A DNA stretch of 35,737 nucleotides from Moraxella sp. (GTDB lineage: Bacteria > Pseudomonadota > Gammaproteobacteria > Pseudomonadales > Moraxellaceae): NCBI GenBank assembly GCA_030525705.1, contig JAUNEE010000011.1, forward strand, positions 1 through 35,737, read 5' to 3'. Positions 15,803-24,720 of the stretch are shown one piece after another. The position numbers and the translations under genes were made by a program. Positions within the stretch are counted from its first letter, which is position 1. Each line of letters begins with the position of its first letter. Under the pieces are notes generated by a model. The model was not told the origin of the DNA. It made no database searches and saw nothing but the letters and a program-made list of their open reading frames with translations.

Positions 15803-16999
15803 CTAATGAGTTTTATTGGTTTTTTTAATTGATTGATGGTTTTTTCTAGTTTTTAATAACAAAGCAATGCCAATGCCAAGACCCTGCACGCCTAAAATCA
15901 AAAGTACAACCCCACGCCAGTCAAAAGTAGCATAGGTCAGACCGCACAGCCATGCCCCGATGCTACCCCCTGCATAATACATCATATAATACAGCCCAAG
16001 CCCAAGACTTCTACCATACTCAAGATGGGTGGTCATCTGGCTGATGGTGGCGGTTTGGGTAACGAAGACGCCTGAGGACATGACGGTCAATCCAACGATA
16101 ATCAACCATAAAGGTGTGGTCAACGTCAGCAGCAGCCCAACAGCAGAAAACAAGATGGCGCAGATGATGGTGGGGCGGTTGCCAAAACGGGTGATAAGCC
16201 GTGCCGACAACGGCGTAATTACCATGCCTATGAGGTATACTGCAAAGATATTGGCAAGGTGGCTTGGGCTAAGATGATAGGGGGCTTTGGTGAGGTGTAG
16301 ATTGATAAAGGTGAATGCTCCAACCAGACTAAACAGCACGCACGCCCCTAAAAAACACGAAGCAATCACCGCAGGATTTTTTCCGTGTGCTAGGAGTGTC
16401 TGTCCTGCGGATTTTAGGTTGCCGCTTTTTATAAAATGCTGGGAAGGAGGTAGGATTTTTTGAACAAAGACCGCCCCAAAGAGCGTCATCACCGCCATGA
16501 CCATAAAGCCTTTGTCATAGCCGATGGCGTCATGCAAATGCCCCAGTAAAAACCTACCTAAAAATCCGCCCAGCACCGTCCCTGCGACATAGGTGGCGGT
16601 GAGTTTGGCGGTGCTTTCGGGGAATTCTTCGCTAAGATACGCCAAAATCACCACCGTCATGGCGGGGACGCACAGACCTTGCAAAAATCGCCACAGGTTT
16701 AATTCATAAATGTGGCTGCTAAATCCTGCCAAAAAAGTCGGCACTGCCAAAGCCGCCATCGCCCCAACCACGAAGCGTTTTCTGCCGAACATGTCTGAAA
16801 TCATGCCCATAAACGGTGACACCATGGCAATCGCCATCACCGTCATGCCCACAGAAACCCCCATCTGTGGGGCGGTGGCGTTTAGAGCGGTTTTTAGGGC
16901 GGGCAGCACCGCCTGAATGGAGTAAACTTGCAAAAAAGCAAAAATTCCCACCAGAAAAATCGCAAAACGGACAGCAGGACTGACTTGGGCATGATTCAT
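15803..16999 (-). CDS. MFS transporter (YnfM-like exporter)
   Basis: This 398-residue protein has twelve predicted membrane segments and the major facilitator loop motif between helices 2 and 3 (GMISDMFGRKRFVVG). A second-half counterpart is LSARLITRFGNRPT. The WRFLQGLCVPAMTVVILAYLSEE stretch (helices 4-5) is typical of drug/proton antiporters and arabinose-efflux-like YnfM proteins. Substrate cannot be read from sequence. The start ATG has no clear Shine-Dalgarno sequence. It is divergent from the UbiH-like gene and ends in front of the cydA promoter, so it is probably monocistronic. Confidence 0.85.
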   Translation of the reverse strand: MNHAQVSPAVRFAIFLVGIFAFLQVYSIQAVLPALKTALNATAPQMGVSVGMTVMAIAMVSPFMGMISDMFGRKRFVVGAMAALAVPTFLAGFSSHIYELNLWRFLQGLCVPAMTVVILAYLSEEFPESTAKLTATYVAGTVLGGFLGRFLLGHLHDAIGYDKGFMVMAVMTLFGAVFVQKILPPSQHFIKSGNLKSAGQTLLAHGKNPAVIASCFLGACVLFSLVGAFTFINLHLTKAPYHLSPSHLANIFAVYLIGMVITPLSARLITRFGNRPTIICAILFSAVGLLLTLTTPLWLIIVGLTVMSSGVFVTQTATISQMTTHLEYGRSLGLGLYYMMYYAGGSIGAWLCGLTYATFDWRGVVLLILGVQGLGIGIALLLKTRKNHQSIKKTNKTH

Positions 17000-17122
17000 G
17001 ATGGCAGGCTTATTTTTGGTCTGAAAATTTCACCAGATGGTCTTAATAATTGTGCTGTTCTATGGTATCATGATTTGCTAAATTGTAAACCAAAAGTTTT
17101 ATTTTATTTTTTTAAGTAGCCT

Positions 17123-18418
17123 ATGTCTGATTTTTCTTCTGTGCTAGATGATTTGGTAACGCATGAGCCGTCTGTGTTGGTGATGGGAGGCGGTCATGTT
17201 GGACTGTCTTTTGCGTTGCTTTTGGCACATCATAGCATAAAAAGTACGGTGATAGAAAAACGTCGTTATCCCACGCTGACACCCACAGCAGATACGGAGC
17301 GAGACCAATATTTAGACAGTAGAAACACCGCCTTGTCCAGACGCACGGTTCAGATTTATGGTGAGATTGGGCTGTGGCAGACCTTAGAGACGAATGCGTG
17401 CCGTATTGATACCGTTGAGATTTATGAAAAAAATAGCTTCGGGTGTGCCACCTTGCGTAAAGAAGAAGAGGGCGTGGAAAGCTTCGGCTATGTGATGGAA
17501 AATGCCCACTTGGGGTATGCGTTGTTGCAGGCGGTCAAAGAGTCGCCATTGATTCAGCTGCTGGACGGTGCAAGCGTGACAAATCTGTCCCAAGATGAGA
17601 CAGCGGCACATTTGACCATCGAGCATGAGGGGCAATGTTTTTCTTTGTCGGCACCGCTGGTGGTGGCGTGTGATGGGCAAGACTCTATCGCAAGAGCTGC
17701 CTTAGGAGTGACGGCACATCATCATGATTATGGGCAGACCGCCATCGTGGGGGTGGTAAAAACTGACAAACCGCATGCCCATACAGCGGTCGAGTGCTTT
17801 AGTCCGCTTGGGCCTTTGGCATTACTGCCTTTAAAGACATCAGCCTCGGGCGTGGGTGGATTGGCAGGCGTGGGCGAGGGGTCGTATCGTTCGGTGGTGT
17901 GGATTTGTAAAACGGGCGAGGAGGCACGTTATCTGACGGACGAGGCGTATTTTTTATCCGCATTAAAAGAGACTTTCGGTACGCTGGCAGGCAATATAAC
18001 GCAGGCGGGCAAGCGTGGAGCTTATCCTTTGGTGAAGGTGCTGGCGGACAAGCAAGTGGTAGGACGCTGCGTGTTAATGGGGAATGCGGCACACACCTTA
18101 CACCCTGTGGCAGGACAAGGCTTTAACCTATGTATGCGTGACGCCGATACGCTCTCAAGTATGCTGGCGGATTATGTGAAAGCCGAAAAACCACTGGACG
18201 CCCCTGAATTTTTAGCAAGTGGGCTACTTTCTGCGTATGAAACACGGCGTCTAAAAGACCAAAAACGGGTGATTTTCTTTTGTGATGGTGTGGTGAACGG
18301 CTTTACCAGTAAAAATGTGGTGGTGAAGCTTGCAAGAAATTTGGGGCTTTTGATTTTTGATAAAGTGCCATTTGTGAAGCCGATGGTGGCACGGTTTGCC
18401 ATGGGTTTGAAATCTTAA
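17123..18418 (+). CDS. UbiH/UbiF-type FAD-dependent monooxygenase
   Basis: The 431-residue protein has an N-terminal FAD-binding motif (VLVMGGGHVGLSFALLLA), the DSRNTALSRRTVQIYGEIGLW segment, a mid-chain VACDGQDSIAR (DG motif), and the second FAD motif MGNAAHTLHPVAGQGFNLCMRD. Together these are the UbiH/UbiF/UbiI/COQ6 signature. These enzymes hydroxylate ubiquinone precursors at the membrane. UbiH (C4) is my best guess, but ring position cannot be settled without comparison to the other family members in this genome. The N-terminus is about 15 residues longer than usual. There is a 61-bp gap to lrgA. Confidence 0.85.
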   Translation: MSDFSSVLDDLVTHEPSVLVMGGGHVGLSFALLLAHHSIKSTVIEKRRYPTLTPTADTERDQYLDSRNTALSRRTVQIYGEIGLWQTLETNACRIDTVEIYEKNSFGCATLRKEEEGVESFGYVMENAHLGYALLQAVKESPLIQLLDGASVTNLSQDETAAHLTIEHEGQCFSLSAPLVVACDGQDSIARAALGVTAHHHDYGQTAIVGVVKTDKPHAHTAVECFSPLGPLALLPLKTSASGVGGLAGVGEGSYRSVVWICKTGEEARYLTDEAYFLSALKETFGTLAGNITQAGKRGAYPLVKVLADKQVVGRCVLMGNAAHTLHPVAGQGFNLCMRDADTLSSMLADYVKAEKPLDAPEFLASGLLSAYETRRLKDQKRVIFFCDGVVNGFTSKNVVVKLARNLGLLIFDKVPFVKPMVARFAMGLKS

Positions 18419-18479
18419 CGATTTTTTAAAAACTCGATGATTTAAGAAAAATCATCACTCAGATAAAAATGGAGCGGTT

Positions 18480-18875
18480 GTGAATTTGACGGGTTTCTTG
18501 GTGGTATTTGGTTGTTTATTTGTTGGGGAGGTGTTTATCCACCTGACGGGACTGCCTTTGCCACCGAGTATTATCGGACTTTTGTTATTGTTTATGCTGT
18601 TGTCTTTGAAGTGGGTGTCGCTTGAGAAGTTGCAAGCGGTTGCAAAGACCATGCTAGATTATCTGGCGTTTATGATTGTGCCTGCGTGTATTTCCATCAT
18701 GCAGTATCTTGATGTGATAAAAAGGGACGCTGTGCCTTTGGTGCTGGGGACGCTGTTAAGCACGCTTTTGGTACTGATTGTGACGGGGAAGACGCACGTG
18801 TTGGTGCGGGCGTGGCTAAAAAAACGCAGTAATACAAGCAACCACACAAAAGGAGGGGTACATGGGGACGTTTAA
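18480..18875 (+). CDS. CidA/LrgA family membrane protein
   Basis: This 131-residue holin-like protein has four hydrophobic segments and the LPLPPSIIGLLLLFMLLSLKW motif diagnostic of CidA/LrgA. The family forms membrane oligomers linked to programmed lysis or metabolite export (pyruvate in some species), working with the paired CidB/LrgB protein. The start is GTG at 18480, with GGAG at 18471-18474. It has a basic, Asn/Thr-rich C-terminal tail. It overlaps the next gene by 14 bases. Confidence 0.88.
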   Translation: MNLTGFLVVFGCLFVGEVFIHLTGLPLPPSIIGLLLLFMLLSLKWVSLEKLQAVAKTMLDYLAFMIVPACISIMQYLDVIKRDAVPLVLGTLLSTLLVLIVTGKTHVLVRAWLKKRSNTSNHTKGGVHGDV

Positions 18876-19563
18876 TGAAGTGCTAAATAGTCCATATTTA
18901 TTGTTGTTTTTATTGGTATTTGTTTTTCAGGGCAGTTTGTGGTTAAAAAACCGTATCGGTTCTCCGCTGATTAACCCCACGCTGATTACCACCGTGGTGA
19001 TTATCGTGTATTTGACGGTCAGTGCCACACCTTATCAAAGCTTCGAGGACGCCAGCCGTTTTGTGACGTTTTGGCTGCAGCCTGCGGTGGTCTGCCTTGC
19101 CGTGCCGTTATATGTGCAGTGGCAAAAAATTAAATCGCAGTGGTTTGCCATTATTAGTTCACAGGTGGTAGGGAGCATTGTGGGCGTTGTGTCTGGGGTG
19201 TGGCTGGTGCAGATGTTGGGCGGTAGTGAGGCGGCGGCGTTGTCTGTGGCGGCTAAGTCAGTCACCACGCCGATTGCCATCGAAGTCACAAAAAGCGTGG
19301 GCGGTGTCATCGGTATCAATGCAGGCACAGTGCTAATCGCAGGTGTGGCGGGGCAGATGATAGGGCTGGCGTTTTTTGTGTGGACACGCCTAAAAAGCCC
19401 GATGGCTCAGGGCATTGCTATGGGGACAGCGTGTCATGCTTTGGGCATTGCCAGCATTATGCCTTTGGGTCAAAGGTATGTGGCGTATGGTACGGTGGGA
19501 TTGATTGTCAATGGGGTTTTGACTGCGTTTTTCGCCCCGATTATCGTGCCTTGGCTGGTATAA
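18862..19563 (+). CDS. CidB/LrgB family membrane protein
   Basis: The 233-residue protein has about seven membrane segments and the LrgB signatures AAKSVTTPIAIEVTKSVGG and GTACHALGIASIM near the C-terminus. LrgB partners with LrgA in murein hydrolase control or small organic acid export. AAGGAGGGG gives a strong ribosome-binding site, and the start overlaps the end of the lrgA-like gene. No LytR-type regulator is adjacent. A strong terminator follows. Confidence 0.9.
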   Translation: MGTFNEVLNSPYLLLFLLVFVFQGSLWLKNRIGSPLINPTLITTVVIIVYLTVSATPYQSFEDASRFVTFWLQPAVVCLAVPLYVQWQKIKSQWFAIISSQVVGSIVGVVSGVWLVQMLGGSEAAALSVAAKSVTTPIAIEVTKSVGGVIGINAGTVLIAGVAGQMIGLAFFVWTRLKSPMAQGIAMGTACHALGIASIMPLGQRYVAYGTVGLIVNGVLTAFFAPIIVPWLV

Positions 19564-19577
19564 GATAATGGAGGATT

Positions 19578-19606
19578 TAACGCCCTGAGAAATGTTCAGG
19601 GCGTTA
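19578..19606. terminator. Bidirectional terminator after the LrgAB pair
   Basis: TAACGCCCTGA (19578-19588) pairs perfectly with TCAGGGCGTTA (19596-19606) around a 7-nt loop, with a T-tract on the plus strand. It is shared with the convergent gene, whose stop lies in the right arm. Confidence 0.85.
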
Positions 19607-20143
19607 TTTTTTGGGTTTTTCGGTGAGTTTTGAGCGAGTTTCTTGCCAAGCTTTCTCCATTTTTTGTTTATAATCTGCCCAGTCTTGTTCGTTGCTTGGG
19701 CTTTGGGGGCTTGGTGGCGAATTTAAAGACGGTGATTGAGGGGTTTGAGTGGTGTCAGTCGAAAGAGCGGGCGATGCAAGACTTGGTGTGGGGTCTGGTT
19801 TGACCTTGGTTTCGGGGGCGGTGTTTGGGCGGGGATTTGACAGCGAATTTGCTGGTTTTGATAAGATGCTGTGCTGACCATAACGATAAAAGCACCAAGC
19901 TGTCCAAATCACCATCAAAATAATCGACACGATGAGCAGAACAATGTCCACATCGGTGACTTGCAGATTGAGTAGGGCAAAGGTAATAAGCAGGCAGGTA
20001 TCAAAAAGCAGTATCGTGCCTAAAATGACCAGGACTTTTGGTCTGGTTAACTGTTTTTTTGGCAATAAAAACTCAGGCTTTATTAGCCAAAAAACCGCCA
20101 AAAACCAACCGATGAAATTAACGCCTAACCAAAAACCGACCAT
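19604..20143 (-). CDS. Small membrane protein with a Pro/Ser/Thr-rich tail, unknown function
   Basis: From the ATG at 20143, which has GGAG a suitable distance upstream, the product has 179 residues. The first ~110 contain three or four hydrophobic helices (FWLGVNFIGWFLAVFWLI, VLVILGTILLFDTCLLITFA, VLLIVSIILMVIWTAW). A low-complexity region of about 50 residues rich in Pro, Ser, Thr and Asn follows. It ends in a charged amphipathic helix (DWADYKQKMEKAWQETRSKL). I do not recognise the family. The frame continues upstream into nth, but that extension has no ribosome-binding site and is rejected. It lies just downstream of nth, so it may be co-transcribed. Confidence 0.75.
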   Translation of the reverse strand: MVGFWLGVNFIGWFLAVFWLIKPEFLLPKKQLTRPKVLVILGTILLFDTCLLITFALLNLQVTDVDIVLLIVSIILMVIWTAWCFYRYGQHSILSKPANSLSNPRPNTAPETKVKPDPTPSLASPALSTDTTQTPQSPSLNSPPSPQSPSNEQDWADYKQKMEKAWQETRSKLTEKPKK

Positions 20144-20171
20144 TTTTTTAGTACTCCTAATGTTTTTTAGA

Positions 20172-20942
20172 TTATTCGAGTGCTGCCCATTTTTCTTTGT
20201 CTTTGAACATACATTCATTAAATACCACACACGAACCGCACTTGGGGCTTCTTGCCATACAAGTATAACGCCCGTGCAGGATAAGATAATGGTGTGCGTC
20301 TACAAGAAATGGTCTGGGAATGCGTTTCATTAGGGCATTCTCGACTGCCAGCACGGTTTTGCCTGTGGCAAGTCCTGTGCGGTTGCCCACCCGAAAAATG
20401 TGCGTGTCCACCGCCATCACAGGCTCACCAAAGGCGGTATTTAAGACGACATTGGCGGTTTTTCGCCCCACGCCTGCTAACGCTTCTAGCTCGGTTCTGG
20501 TGCGGGGGACTTGTCCGCCATGCTTGTTTATTAAATCCTCGCAGGTTTTTATGACATTGGCGGCCTTTGAATTGTAAAGTCCAATGGTGTTAATGTAGGA
20601 TTTTAACCCGTCCACGCCCAAAGCCAGTATCGCCTCGGGGGTATTCGCCACGGGGAACAGCTTGGCGGTGGCGATGTTCACGCTTTTATCGGTGGCTTGG
20701 GCGGAGAGCATAACAGCGATGAGTAGCTCAAATTCATTGGAATAATGAAGCTCAGTGACAGGCTCTTTAATGTGTTCTGAGAGCTTTTGGAAAAATGCCA
20801 GACGGTTTTGCTCGTTCATCGGGCGAGAAGCAGGTGTGTCGGCGGTTTTTGCGATTTCTAGCTTTTGGGCTTTGCCAGTTTTGCTGGCGGTGATGGCTTT
20901 TGAGGTGATTTTGGATTTTGGCTTTGGGGATGTGGTTGGCAT
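20172..20942 (-). CDS. nth: Endonuclease III (DNA glycosylase/AP lyase)
   Basis: Nth removes oxidised pyrimidines and cleaves the AP site in base excision repair. The helix-hairpin-helix is LAGVGRKTANVVL with the catalytic Lys161, and the catalytic Asp179 is in AVDTHIFR. A complete [4Fe-4S] set is present (Cys228-x6-Cys235-x2-Cys238-x5-Cys244). The fold matches E. coli Nth with a constant 41-residue offset, because of a Lys/Thr/Ser-rich N-terminal extension of about 41 residues. An internal Met at residue 42 would give the classical length but has no ribosome-binding site, so the longer start is kept with some doubt. Confidence 0.96.
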   Translation of the reverse strand: MPTTSPKPKSKITSKAITASKTGKAQKLEIAKTADTPASRPMNEQNRLAFFQKLSEHIKEPVTELHYSNEFELLIAVMLSAQATDKSVNIATAKLFPVANTPEAILALGVDGLKSYINTIGLYNSKAANVIKTCEDLINKHGGQVPRTRTELEALAGVGRKTANVVLNTAFGEPVMAVDTHIFRVGNRTGLATGKTVLAVENALMKRIPRPFLVDAHHYLILHGRYTCMARSPKCGSCVVFNECMFKDKEKWAALE

Positions 20943-21063
20943 AAGTTATTTCCGTGACGGTGGTTGTTTTTGGTGAATTTGGATAAAAATACCCCAAACA
21001 AACGGATTGAATTTTCTGTTTTTTCAAGTATTTTTAGGGCATCATTTTTAGAAAAAAATCATT

Positions 21064-22170
21064 TTATTTGGGCGTATTTGCCAAAGTGGCTTGCCAAGTC
21101 AGCTGTGTGCCATCTTGGCTAATGACGACCCATTTGTCATCATCGATATAAAAATCCACACCTTCTGTTGGGGCTTGATGTAGCGTCTGATGGGCGCTGG
21201 TGTCGCAGTATTTGGGTGTATTTTCGGCAGGTTTATTTTGGATATAATTGCCGATTTTTATCAAAAATCCTGCATATTGACTAAATAATAAATCGCTCGT
21301 CAATGTGCCACAATCGCTAAGGGTGCTAAGCGTACGATGGTATTTTCCGACTTTTTTAATGCTTAGGTCAACCGCTGTTGTGCTTGGTGTGATAAAAGCC
21401 GTGATGGGCAGTGTAGGTGTGCCAGCATTGGCGATTTTTACTGCTGCTGCACCGACTTGATTAAGCCGAAGGCAATCTTGGCTTGTGTGCGTTAACTGCC
21501 AAGCGTGATTGCCCAGATGAGTCATTTGTGTGTCGGTATTATTTGTTGGGGTTGGTTTAAAAATCATCACTCGACCCAGTGTGTCGGTCAGATACAAATG
21601 CGACTGCTCAAAATGATAAGTGAATGACTGTAATCCAAATAAATTCGCCAAGCCGACTTCCATCTCGGTGGTGTCACCGCAGTTGGGGGCATTGCCCTCA
21701 AAACCGCTATCGCTTGGCAGGATTTTGGCTTCAGCAGGCTTAAGACCGACAATGCCTGTCATTGCGGTACAGCCAGCATAAGCGGTCAGGGTGTATTGTT
21801 TTTCTGGGGTGATGTTGGCTTGTAACAGCTGAGTTGGGCTTGAGGCGTGTTTACGAATACTGATGGTGGCACGACCGTCCAGCAGGGCGAGCTGTTTGTC
21901 GTGGCGAGCGGTGTCTTCATCGCTGGGTGTGTCAGATTTTGGCGTATGGATAAAATTTTCCCAACGTACAAATCGCCAATCGGTTTGTGTCAGCTGAGAA
22001 ATTTTTTCATCGGCACTTTTTTCATTAGTGCTTAGGTGCTGCGTGTCGGTGCTTTTCGTCGTTGGGGCGTCAGTGCTTTTGGTGGGTGCAGGTTTGCACG
22101 CAACCAAAGCAAACATCAAAGCCGAAGAAGCCAGCGAATAAGCGATGCTAAGTTTATTTTTTCTGAGCAT
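21064..22170 (-). CDS. META-domain lipoprotein
   Basis: The 368-residue protein starts with a basic signal peptide and lipobox FALVAC (Cys25), followed by a Thr/Ser/Lys-rich linker. Residues about 60-210 resemble a META/HslJ-like domain (DWRFVRWENF, then YTLTAYAGCTAMTGIVGL). The C-terminal part is a second region with paired cysteines (SQDCLRLNQ, LSDCGTL, KYCDTS) that I do not recognise. META-domain proteins such as HslJ are envelope stress or antibiotic-resistance associated, but their mechanism is unclear. The start ATG overlaps the end of the upstream LonB-type protease gene by 17 bases, so the two are coupled. It probably sits in the periplasm, anchored to a membrane. Confidence 0.8.
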   Translation of the reverse strand: MLRKNKLSIAYSLASSALMFALVACKPAPTKSTDAPTTKSTDTQHLSTNEKSADEKISQLTQTDWRFVRWENFIHTPKSDTPSDEDTARHDKQLALLDGRATISIRKHASSPTQLLQANITPEKQYTLTAYAGCTAMTGIVGLKPAEAKILPSDSGFEGNAPNCGDTTEMEVGLANLFGLQSFTYHFEQSHLYLTDTLGRVMIFKPTPTNNTDTQMTHLGNHAWQLTHTSQDCLRLNQVGAAAVKIANAGTPTLPITAFITPSTTAVDLSIKKVGKYHRTLSTLSDCGTLTSDLLFSQYAGFLIKIGNYIQNKPAENTPKYCDTSAHQTLHQAPTEGVDFYIDDDKWVVISQDGTQLTWQATLANTPK

Positions 22171-24583
22171 TCTTATCCTCTTCTTCCTCTTTTTGTTCCC
22201 AGCTGGCTAGGCGTTTTATGATTTTATAAAACAGCGTGTGTTTTTTATAGTCGCCTTTTTTGTTTTTTTCATTGATGGGCATACCGCTCAGCAGTGCCAG
22301 TGCTTCATAAATGCTGCTGACAGCATAAATATGAAACTTACCGTCCGCCACCGCCGTCACAATGTCATCTCTTAACATCAGTTCATTTAGGTTGGTGCGA
22401 GGGATAATGACGCCTTGCGTACCGTCCAGTTCTGCTTCTTGGCAGGCGTCAAAAAAGCCTGCGATTTTGGCATTGATACCGCCGATGGCTTGTGCTTCGC
22501 CAAGCTGGTTCATCGAGCCTGTGATGGCAAGGCTTTGGGAAATGGGCACGTCCGCCAAGGCAGACAGTAAGGCGCACGCTTCTGCTAGGGTGGCACTGTC
22601 GCCATCGATATGTCCGTAGCTTTGTTCAAAGGCGAGGCTGGCACTGAAATTTAGCTCGTGAAATTTACTAAACAGCGCGCGTAAAAAGCTTGCCATGATG
22701 AGCATACCTTTGGCGTGCAGGCTACCGCCCAGCTCCACGTCACGTTCGATGTCGAGGATTTCACCGTTGCCGAATTTCGGGGCGATGAGGGCGGTTAGGC
22801 GGGCAGGCATACCAAACTCGCTGTCCGCATAGCTTATCACCGTCAAGGCGTTAATTTGCCCCACGGCTGTGCCTTTTGTGCTAATGAGCTGTTGTCCGTT
22901 TTTTAGTTCTTGCCAGTACAGGTCACGCAGGTAGCCTTTGCGGTCGTGCATGGCGGCAAGGGCGGTTTTGACGTCCTCTTTTATGACGCAGGCGGGCTTT
23001 TTTTGGCGGTAGGTGGCACAGCGATGGCTTTCAAGCAAGAGCTGAGATAAGCGGTCACTGTGTAAATCAAGACGTGTGCTGCTTTCACTCATCACAGACA
23101 GCTCGTCCAAAATGGCAGCACATGCGGTTTTATCAAAAGGCAAAAGCCCCAAATCTGCCACCATGTCTGCCATCTTTGCGACTAGGGCAAGTTCGCTGGT
23201 TTCGTCACGTTTAATGCTGTCGTGGAAATCGGCACGGATTTTAAAGACGGCATTAAATTCAGGCTCGAATTCTAAAAGTTCATAATACAAATCTGGCTCG
23301 CCCAGTAAAATCACTTTCACCGACAAATTCACCGCCAAAGGTTCAAGCGACAAGCTGCCCGTCAGCGTGAGCATTTGTTCTAGGCTTGAGATTTTGATTT
23401 GTCCTGACTGTAAGGCACGTTTTAATCCTTGCCAAGCATAGGGGTGTTCTAGCAGGCTTTGGGCTTCTAGTAGTAGATAGCCGCCGTTCGCCTTATGCAA
23501 TGCCCCCGCCCGTATCATGGAGACATCACTATAGGCAGTGCCAAGCTCGGTGACGTATTCGATATGCCCCAAAAGGTTCAAATGCGTAGGCAGCTCCTCA
23601 AAGACGATGGGCGCACCGCTGTCAGGGCTGTGGCTGACCAGTACATTTATGGCATAACGGGCGGGCGTCCCCCCAAAGCCCCCTAAAAAGGCATCATCTC
23701 CCTGCACGATGTCAATGGCATGAGTAATCATGTCGTCCTTGGCTTCGCTTAGGTAGGCGTGTAGTTTTGGGCTGTCTCTTAGTTCTTTTTCATATTTTTT
23801 TAATAAGGGCTTAAAGATTGGCTCAAGTACTTTATCCGCCAGCGTTTCATTGAGGGTATCAATGGCGGTGTTGCTTTGGTTTTCTAGTTCATCTAGGGTG
23901 TGGTTTAGGGCGATGAGCTTTTTTTGTAGTTTTTTTAGGCTGGCTTCATCGACAGGCAGGTTAGGGTCTAGCACCCCAAAGACATTCATCAAAGGTTCAG
24001 CCCCCTCAGAACCTGTGCGAAGCGTGGTCATATTCGCTGCCGCAAGCGTGAGGTTGTGGGGCTTGACAAGGGTGTTAAAGTCATTGATGAGCTTTTTTTC
24101 TTCGGCGTCTTGGGTGTGTTTTATCGTCCCAAGCTGGTTTTGGTAGCTAAGGCTGGTGAATTTTTGGGTGAGTTTTTTTCTGGCGTTTTGCCAAAGCTTG
24201 TCCATGTCACGAGCGAGCGCTTTTCCTACGCCTGTCGGCAGGGTGATGGCGGTCGGACAGCGAGGACTGGAAAAATTATGCACATATATCAAGTCATCGG
24301 GCGTCCGTTCAAATTTGGCACGCTCGCTGAGCAGTTTTTTTATGATGGTGCGTTTGCCAAGTCCATTTTCACCGACAGCGAATACGTGGTAGCCTTTGGC
24401 ACGGATATCAAGGGCGGTGAGAATGGCTTTAACGGCGCGTTCTTGCCCAAAAGAAAAATCATATGCCGCCGCTTTTTGGGTGCTGTCTGGCAGATGATTG
24501 GGGTCGGTGTGGCGTTTTAGGGCTTTGGAGGCGAGTAAAAAAGCGTTCGGGTCGATTTTTTTTAGGAGTTCGGTGCTTGGCAT
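22154..24583 (-). CDS. LonB-type AAA+ protease
   Basis: From the ATG at 24583 the product has 809 residues. It carries an AAA+ module with a Walker A-like GENGLGKRT and a C-terminal Lon protease domain. The catalytic Ser is in DGDSATLAEA (residue 663) and the Lys in GGINAKIAGFFD (residue 706). The 43-residue Ser-Lys spacing matches Lon. Between them is ITGSMNQLGEAQAIGG, typical of the proteobacterial LonB/YcbZ branch. The residue after the Walker A Lys is Arg instead of Ser/Thr. No classical Lon N-domain is present; a long coiled-coil-like insertion follows the first ATPase part. Substrates are unknown for most of this branch. It is coupled to the META lipoprotein downstream. Confidence 0.9.
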   Translation of the reverse strand: MPSTELLKKIDPNAFLLASKALKRHTDPNHLPDSTQKAAAYDFSFGQERAVKAILTALDIRAKGYHVFAVGENGLGKRTIIKKLLSERAKFERTPDDLIYVHNFSSPRCPTAITLPTGVGKALARDMDKLWQNARKKLTQKFTSLSYQNQLGTIKHTQDAEEKKLINDFNTLVKPHNLTLAAANMTTLRTGSEGAEPLMNVFGVLDPNLPVDEASLKKLQKKLIALNHTLDELENQSNTAIDTLNETLADKVLEPIFKPLLKKYEKELRDSPKLHAYLSEAKDDMITHAIDIVQGDDAFLGGFGGTPARYAINVLVSHSPDSGAPIVFEELPTHLNLLGHIEYVTELGTAYSDVSMIRAGALHKANGGYLLLEAQSLLEHPYAWQGLKRALQSGQIKISSLEQMLTLTGSLSLEPLAVNLSVKVILLGEPDLYYELLEFEPEFNAVFKIRADFHDSIKRDETSELALVAKMADMVADLGLLPFDKTACAAILDELSVMSESSTRLDLHSDRLSQLLLESHRCATYRQKKPACVIKEDVKTALAAMHDRKGYLRDLYWQELKNGQQLISTKGTAVGQINALTVISYADSEFGMPARLTALIAPKFGNGEILDIERDVELGGSLHAKGMLIMASFLRALFSKFHELNFSASLAFEQSYGHIDGDSATLAEACALLSALADVPISQSLAITGSMNQLGEAQAIGGINAKIAGFFDACQEAELDGTQGVIIPRTNLNELMLRDDIVTAVADGKFHIYAVSSIYEALALLSGMPINEKNKKGDYKKHTLFYKIIKRLASWEQKEEEEDKNAQKK

Positions 24584-24652
24584 GACAAAAAATAACAAAA
24601 ATAAAAATGCCTATAATGGTGCTTTTTTATAAAAAAAGCAAGTGATAAAAGT

Positions 24653-24680
24653 TTGTTTTTTGGGGCGTGCGTGTTAAAAT
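24653..24680 (+). promoter_or_regulatory. Candidate rsmG promoter
   Basis: TTGTTT (24653-24658) and TAAAAT (24675-24680) are 16 bases apart, and the -10 has a TGT extension. The distance to the rsmG ATG is 40 bases. Confidence 0.5.
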
Positions 24681-24720
24681 AAGCCGTTTTTGCCTTAGGC
24701 TTCTTTTAGAAGGGTGTGTC

